Below the pieces are notes generated by a model that saw only the letters and a program-made list of their open reading frames with translations, was not told the origin of the DNA and did no database searches. Both the position numbers and the translations under genes were made by a program. DNA of 64,000 nt, from contig JAGZJZ010000013.1 in NCBI GenBank assembly GCA_018365455.1, positions 80,510 to 144,509 on the forward strand. Reading direction: 5' to 3'. The DNA comes from Clostridiales bacterium. GTDB taxonomy: Bacteria; Bacillota; Clostridia; Lachnospirales; Lachnospiraceae. This document shows, piece by piece, positions 59,671 to 64,000 of this stretch; position 1 is the stretch's first letter, and each line of letters opens with the position of its first letter.

Positions 59671-60705
59671 TTAAAGAATATAGTCTAGTGTCTCGTTTGG
59701 ATCGATGCCGTAACGGACACACTCTAAAGCCGTTGTAAGTTTGTCAATTTCATGCTCTTTCTCATAGAGATAGGAGATGATGGTTGCTACTGAATATGGG
59801 TCTTTTTCAGCGTTTCCCCTCTGAACCTTCATACGTATTTTATTGTACATGGGTTCAATTGTTTTTACGCCATAGCCTTCATAATGCTTTCCATAATAAG
59901 TCTTCTTAAGAGCGGTATCGAATTCATCCATTGTGGGTGCTTCTACCAGTTCATGGATATCTGCCTTTTTCAGTTTATACTGAACAGGGATCAGTAATGC
60001 ATAAATCTGAGGACCTGACATGTTATAGTATTTCTTAGAACGGAAAATCCATTCTATATTAAGTAAGTCCATCTTAGTACCATAGGCTGCGGTTACACTT
60101 TTTAATGCATCCTTCTTTAAAAGTTTGTCTTTCTCTTTCCAGAATTTCCGGAAATAGAACAAATCCAATGCCATGCCGTAATCCCAAAGCGTGGGGTTCG
60201 GAACATTGGACAGCCTGTTCAGACAATCGTAGAACATGCTTCCTTTTAAATTTGTAACCAGCTCTTCCAGGGTGGTACAATTTGATAATTTGGTGATGTC
60301 AATGTCAGAGTGCTTTTCGAAGAAATCTTTAAAAATCGTTAAATCCAGTTCCAGGCCACGGCGGTCGAATACCATTCTCAGACAACTCTTCAATATAGCG
60401 ACTTCATATCGCTTGAAATACATATCCAGGAATTTACGCTGATACACGGTGGCAAAACGGTAGATTTTCTGGAAATCCACATATACGGCATTCTGCAGTA
60501 TTTTTTCAATGTCGTTACGATGCAGAGACGCTTCATCCGCGTGCGCAAACAAATCGTGATAACCGGGATGCTTCTTTATAAAGCTAAGGGCATCGGTGAC
60601 AGTTGCCATAGAAGCCAGTTCACGGTAGTCATCCTCTGTAAACAGACGGCTTCTGATTGCACGTATTTTGGTGGTGGTCCCGCTGTAAGCTAACAGGTTT
60701 CCCAT
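59671..60705 (-). CDS. ntpC: V-type ATPase subunit C (V0 d/AC39)
   Basis: This 344-residue funnel-shaped, all-helical protein couples the central stalk to the c ring. It has the AC39 pattern LAYSGTTTKIRAIRSRLFTE at the start, YFKRYEVAILKSCLRMVFD, and YLYEKEHEIDKLTTALECVR at the C-terminus. GAGGGG precedes the ATG. It follows the small coiled-coil subunit by 4 bp. Confidence 0.93.
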   Translation of the reverse strand: MGNLLAYSGTTTKIRAIRSRLFTEDDYRELASMATVTDALSFIKKHPGYHDLFAHADEASLHRNDIEKILQNAVYVDFQKIYRFATVYQRKFLDMYFKRYEVAILKSCLRMVFDRRGLELDLTIFKDFFEKHSDIDITKLSNCTTLEELVTNLKGSMFYDCLNRLSNVPNPTLWDYGMALDLFYFRKFWKEKDKLLKKDALKSVTAAYGTKMDLLNIEWIFRSKKYYNMSGPQIYALLIPVQYKLKKADIHELVEAPTMDEFDTALKKTYYGKHYEGYGVKTIEPMYNKIRMKVQRGNAEKDPYSVATIISYLYEKEHEIDKLTTALECVRYGIDPNETLDYIL

Positions 60706-60709
60706 ATGA

Positions 60710-61021
60710 TTACCCCTCTACTAGTTTTTTTAATACCTCGGCAGCTAATTTTTTGTGGTTTACGTTATAATCAGCTTCCAGATTTGTTACCAAACGCTGA
60801 GTCTCAGTCTTTAACTTGGCAAGGTCTTTTTCCATTTCCTTTTGAAGATCTGCTTGCAGCTGCTTGAGCTTCCGTTCGGTATCTGCATCTACTTCGGCAT
60901 CATATTTCTGTAATTCATCATGAAGCTCATCGTCCAGCTCTTTTTTCTGAGCGTTTGCTTCATCGATAATCCTGACAGATGCTGCCTCGATTTCAGATAA
61001 TCGGTTCACAACCATATCCAT
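60710..61021 (-). CDS. V-type ATPase small coiled-coil subunit (H/G-like)
   Basis: This 103-residue almost entirely charged helix is rich in Lys, Glu and Asp with heptad-like spacing. It is the first gene of the operon and its size and character fit the G/H partner of subunit E in the peripheral stalk. AGGAGGGC precedes the ATG. A possible promoter, TTTTGA-N16-TATAAT, lies upstream on the minus strand (61079-61052). Family assignment is from position and composition, as sequence motifs are weak. Confidence 0.85.
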   Translation of the reverse strand: MDMVVNRLSEIEAASVRIIDEANAQKKELDDELHDELQKYDAEVDADTERKLKQLQADLQKEMEKDLAKLKTETQRLVTNLEADYNVNHKKLAAEVLKKLVEG

Positions 61022-61266
61022 AATTCATGCCCTCCTATCTATTCATTATTCATTATATAATCATACACCATTTTCAAAAAAAATCTATAATAAAATTACC
61101 AAAATTAAAAAAAATATAATTTATTTTTTGTATATTATTAAGTTTTGTGTTACAATCATTCTTGGCTATACAGTAAAAGTGCTTCTTAGAAGGCTTGCCA
61201 ACTGTGAAATGTTTACAAAAGACTATTTTGAAAACTTCAGAAAAAAATAATAATATAAGGAGAAGC

Positions 61267-61320
61267 ATGAATTTCATGCAGAGAAATTATGAGATTGAGA
61301 AATATTCCCAGAGCAGATGA
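61267..61320 (+). CDS. 17-codon upstream ORF overlapping trmB
   Basis: ATG 61267 follows the only canonical ribosome site here (AAGGAGAAGC). The frame encodes MNFMQRNYEIEKYSQSR and stops at 61320, overlapping the first 32 bases of trmB in another frame. The trmB ATG at 61289 lacks a good ribosome site, so this short frame could feed ribosomes to it or restrain it. The frame may also be incidental. Confidence 0.35.
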   Translation: MNFMQRNYEIEKYSQSR

Positions 61321-61936
61321 AATTATAGCAAAAAGCAGTTATGTAATCCAAGATGGTAAAACGGTGAGAGGCGCATGGAAACAAGCATTTGGCAATGATC
61401 ACCCGATTCATATAGAAGTTGGAATGGGGAAAGGAAGGTTTATTACCCAGTTGGCGTTCGATCATCCTGAAATAAATTATGTGGGAATCGAAAGGTATTC
61501 CAGTGTTCTTCTCAGAGCATTAGAAAAAAGAGAAACTATGACTGAACTTCAGAATTTATTTTTCCTGTGTATAGATGCCAGAGAACTACCGGAAATCTTT
61601 GGTGAAAATGAAGTGGAACGCATCTATTTAAATTTCTCGGATCCCTGGCCGAAGGACCGGCATGCAAAGAGAAGACTCCCATCCAGAGAGTTTTTAAGCC
61701 GTTATGACAAAATTCTGGTGCCGGAGGGAACGGTGGAATTTAAAACAGACAACAGAGGGCTGTTTGATTTTGCTTTAGAAGAAGTGGAACCTGCGGGCTG
61801 GAAACTGAACGCATGTACGTTTGATCTCCATCATGATGCAGATTTGTCACAGGGAAATGTTATGACAGAATACGAAGAAAAGTTCTCGGCGCTTGGCAAC
61901 CCCATTCACAAGATGATTGTTTCCAGAGAAAAGTAA
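61289..61936 (+). CDS. trmB: tRNA (guanine46-N7)-methyltransferase
   Basis: This 215-residue SAM-dependent enzyme methylates G46 in the tRNA variable loop. Present: MRLRNIPRADEII start, HIEVGMGKGRFITQLA SAM site, NYVGIERYSSVLLRAL, YLNFSDPWPKDRHAKRRL and FKTDNRGLFDFAL. Start and length match the family. Upstream spacing shows only weak AGAGAAA before the ATG. Confidence 0.95.
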   Translation: MRLRNIPRADEIIAKSSYVIQDGKTVRGAWKQAFGNDHPIHIEVGMGKGRFITQLAFDHPEINYVGIERYSSVLLRALEKRETMTELQNLFFLCIDARELPEIFGENEVERIYLNFSDPWPKDRHAKRRLPSREFLSRYDKILVPEGTVEFKTDNRGLFDFALEEVEPAGWKLNACTFDLHHDADLSQGNVMTEYEEKFSALGNPIHKMIVSREK

Positions 61937-62001
61937 AATTGCGCACAGGATGGCAGAACCCGGAATATAATATAGTAAATGCGTATGATGGGTGAGAAAG
62001 C

Positions 62002-62145
62002 ATGATTAAAAATAAAAGCCTGAAACAAAAAGTGGAGAGGTTCTTCAATGATAAAACAACAATGGACCGCCAGTTACTGGCAATTAAGAAGTCTGTTGAT
62101 GAGGTAAGCAGTAAATTAAAGGGTGAGGATAAAAAGAAGGGGTAA
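62002..62145 (+). CDS. 47-residue hypothetical small protein
   Basis: ATG 62002 with GGTGAGA upstream encodes a basic, helical 47-residue protein (MIKNKSLKQKVERFFNDKTT at the start, KGEDKKKG at the end). It follows trmB by 65 bp, so it may be co-transcribed. The stop codon is inside the left arm of the terminator. No family recognised; the regular charged pattern and good placement make it a likely gene. Confidence 0.55.
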   Translation: MIKNKSLKQKVERFFNDKTTMDRQLLAIKKSVDEVSSKLKGEDKKKG

Positions 62146-62173
62146 TCTGCCGTTTGGCGGATTACCCCTTCTT
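62134..62173. terminator. Bidirectional terminator, small ORF / AI-2E gene
   Basis: AAGAAGGGGTAATCTGCCG pairs with CGGATTACCCCTTCTT around a short loop, with A-rich and T-rich flanks. It overlaps the stop codon of the 47-codon gene and faces the convergent membrane protein gene. Confidence 0.85.
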
Positions 62174-62197
62174 ATCCTCGTATGATGATCGTTACCT

Positions 62198-63640
62198 TTA
62201 TTCTATATTAAAGTCATGGCTGTTCTGAAAGTTCCTTTTTTCAAGGCGGTACTGCAGAAAACGGTTCAGCAGATACCGCAAAACAGCGATGACAGGAACG
62301 CCCAGGAACATACCCAGAACCCCTGCAATACTTCCGCCTATGGTTATGGCGAAGATAATCCACAGTGGCTTCAGACCGGTAGAGTCACCAAGTATCTTGG
62401 GACCCAGGATCAAACCGTCAAACTGCTGCAGTACCAGAATCAGGATGGCGAAGATCAGGGCTTTAATCGGACTTACCAATAACATGATCAACACACCCGG
62501 CACGGCACCGATAAACGGTCCGAAATAAGGAATCATGTTGGTTACGCCCACAATGGCACTGATCAGAACCGCGTAGGGCAGCTGGCAGAGGCTCATAATT
62601 ACAAAGCAGAGCAGACCGATGATCAGGGAGTCTATTGCCTTACCAATTATAAAACTGCTGAATAACTGGTTACAGGTTTTCAGCGTATCAATTGTTGAAC
62701 GGATATGCTTAACCGGAACAAATGCATAAATAATTCCCTTTATGGAATTTAGCAGAGGTTTCTTGTCTGATAGCATATAAATCGAAACGATAATTGCAAT
62801 TACCACATTTAAGATCCATTGTAAAATAGAAACGGAAACGGTATATAGTGCCGGAACCAGATTTGTAGCAAAATCTTTTATATAGGTAATAAAATTTGGA
62901 ATGGCATCATTAATCGCCTTTCTGATTACCTCCACATCTAAATTCGGGAAATGTTCCTCCAGGTTATCAAAGAAATGGTAGACATTATCAACCGTTGTGG
63001 GAACGTAATTTACTAATTCCGTTATACTTTCTACGATCTGCGGCATTACAAAGAGCAGTGTGACAATAATCAGTCCCAAAAGCAGAATGTATGTAGTAGC
63101 AATGGATAATCCCTTGCATACCGACTTGTTGTTAATCCTGCAGATCTTGTGGTAAAACTCATATACCCTTTTAACCGCCGGATTTAAGATGAATGCGATT
63201 AATGCTCCGATGAAAAACGGCATGAGAATGTTTGTGACATCCTTCAAAAATTTTAAGGTACCATCCAGTGAGACAAAGATCTTGACGATAATAGCGCCAA
63301 AAAATATAACTGCAATAGCATAAACACATATGGTAAAATAGCGGTTGCTGGCATGAAACTTTCTGTTAGGGTTTTCGGGATCATAAGGTTCATGAGGTAA
63401 ATTACAATTACATTCGCTTTTAGTTGAGGTACCCTTTCTGTTCCCCGGTTCTACCGGATGAGTTTGGTCATCTTTCGGGGATTCTTGCGTTATAAATTCA
63501 TCTAAACCCGCATCTTTTTCCCCATCCTGATCTGCCGAAGCGGCAATATCATCGGTTTTCTTTCTGTGCTTCCTTCTTAGCAGTGTATGTCTGTTGTATT
63601 CCTGTGAAGCTTGATGCTTTGTTGACTTTTCATTGTCCAT
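62198..63640 (-). CDS. AI-2E family transporter (PF01594-type permease)
   Basis: This 480-residue membrane protein has a charged hydrophilic N-terminal region (about 1-95), then about eight helices. The family signatures are MPFFIGALIAFILNPAVKRV, LSDKKPLL, and C-terminal GVTNMIPYFGPFIGAVPGVL and QQFDGLILGPKILGDSTGL. Members are implicated in AI-2 or ion efflux (Na+/H+); function here unknown. ATG 63640 follows GAGGTG; a TTG at 63658 is in frame but unsupported. The gene is convergent with the small ORF. Confidence 0.9.
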   Translation of the reverse strand: MDNEKSTKHQASQEYNRHTLLRRKHRKKTDDIAASADQDGEKDAGLDEFITQESPKDDQTHPVEPGNRKGTSTKSECNCNLPHEPYDPENPNRKFHASNRYFTICVYAIAVIFFGAIIVKIFVSLDGTLKFLKDVTNILMPFFIGALIAFILNPAVKRVYEFYHKICRINNKSVCKGLSIATTYILLLGLIIVTLLFVMPQIVESITELVNYVPTTVDNVYHFFDNLEEHFPNLDVEVIRKAINDAIPNFITYIKDFATNLVPALYTVSVSILQWILNVVIAIIVSIYMLSDKKPLLNSIKGIIYAFVPVKHIRSTIDTLKTCNQLFSSFIIGKAIDSLIIGLLCFVIMSLCQLPYAVLISAIVGVTNMIPYFGPFIGAVPGVLIMLLVSPIKALIFAILILVLQQFDGLILGPKILGDSTGLKPLWIIFAITIGGSIAGVLGMFLGVPVIAVLRYLLNRFLQYRLEKRNFQNSHDFNIE

Positions 63641-63794
63641 ATTACCTGTGCACCTCAAATTTCTTTAATAATTTCTATAAAAAAATTGTCGCTTTACGCG
63701 TATTTTTCCCTAGTTTATATTCATTATAAATGGTTTACAGAAATCATTCAAGGGAATACAAAAAAATATTTCTTATATTTTTATAAAAAAATAC

Positions 63795-63823
63795 TTGCAA
63801 TTCCTGAAATTATATAATATAAT
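63795..63823 (+). promoter_or_regulatory. Promoter of tRNA-Lys
   Basis: TTGCAA (63795-63800), 17-bp spacer, TATAAT (63818-63823). About 48 bp upstream of the tRNA gene. Confidence 0.75.
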
Positions 63824-63870
63824 ATCCCTTGCGTTGAGGAATTACCTCAGCATAAACAAAATATCGACAA

Positions 63871-63943
63871 GCGCTTTTAGCTCAGCTGGTAGAGCACCTG
63901 ACTCTTAATCAGGGTGTCCAGGGTTCGAGCCCCTGAAGGCGCA
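63871..63943 (+). tRNA. tRNA-Lys (CTT)
   Basis: This 73-nt gene has acceptor stem GCGCTTT/AAGGCGC, D arm AGCTCAGCTGGTAGAGC, and anticodon loop CTCTTAA giving anticodon CTT for codon AAG. The T arm is CAGGGTTCGAGCCCCTG and the discriminator base A. CCA is not encoded. Confidence 0.96.
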
Positions 63944-63944
63944 C

Positions 63945-63991
63945 TAAACACTAGCTTTTTGGACGTATGAGCCTTGGGGCTGGTGTTTTTT
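63945..63991 (+). terminator. Terminator of tRNA-Lys
   Basis: AACACTAGC pairs with GCTGGTGTT across a 24-nt loop, followed by TTTTT. It lies immediately after the tRNA. Confidence 0.7.
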
Positions 63992-64000
63992 ATTGCCTGA

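Overview
The window looks like chromosome of a spore-forming Lachnospiraceae (Blautia-like Clostridia). Pointers are the moderate G+C with AGGAGG ribosome sites, a Thermus-type V-ATPase operon, a T-box upstream of a long isoleucyl-tRNA synthetase, SpoIID/SpoIIQ-type sporulation genes, reverse rubrerythrins with a PerR-like regulator, and a YesL protein. The family assignment is inference from gene content. No rRNA, CRISPR array, prophage or transposase gene was seen; there is one tRNA (Lys-CTT).

Layout. 1-11.6 kb is a sugar-catabolism operon. It has an RbsA/RbsC/RbsB-type importer, a FucU/RbsD mutarotase, a DUF4432 aldose-epimerase-like protein, two paralogous cupin proteins (one cut by the window edge), an LyxK-like kinase, UlaE-type 3-epimerase, AraD-type 4-epimerase and a Gfo/Idh oxidoreductase. 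Together they predict pentose -> L-xylulose -> L-xylulose-5-P -> L-ribulose-5-P -> D-xylulose-5-P. Several of its longer gaps carry palindromes, including a 163-bp MITE. 11.7-13.8 kb is an AT-rich AbiE (type IV toxin-antitoxin) cassette with an XRE regulator. 13.8-27.5 kb holds an ABC exporter, a Ca2+-type P-ATPase, tatD, ksgA, a ROK regulator, an alpha/beta hydrolase, a two-component system and yesL. 27.6-33.7 kb is a T-box-controlled ileS-glgP unit. 33.8-43.2 kb holds spoIID-like and spoIIQ-like genes, a candidate small RNA, a GIY-YIG gene, hemolysin III, xpaC-telA, a DEAD-box helicase with a terminator in its leader, and an ECF S component. 43.2-47.7 kb is an oxidative-stress block: three almost identical reverse rubrerythrins, a PerR-like gene and a thioredoxin-reductase-like gene. 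The four rubrerythrin/perR promoters share one architecture and one operator. 47.9-52.1 kb has two convergent NlpC/P60 hydrolases flanking a 0.9-kb gap with a dense DnaA-box cluster. 52.2-61.0 kb is the nine-gene V-ATPase operon, ending in a run of six stem-loops. 61.3-64 kb holds trmB (with an overlapping upstream ORF), a 47-codon gene, an AI-2E family permease and tRNA-Lys.

Most notable: the orphan DnaA-box cluster with no dnaA nearby; the shared non-canonical Fur-family operator on four promoters; a repeated pseudoknot-capable element fused to the start codons of two or three unrelated genes; the triplicated rubrerythrins that differ at residue 99; and a SpoIID homologue whose expected catalytic Glu is Gln, next to a SpoIIQ homologue lacking its metal ligands.
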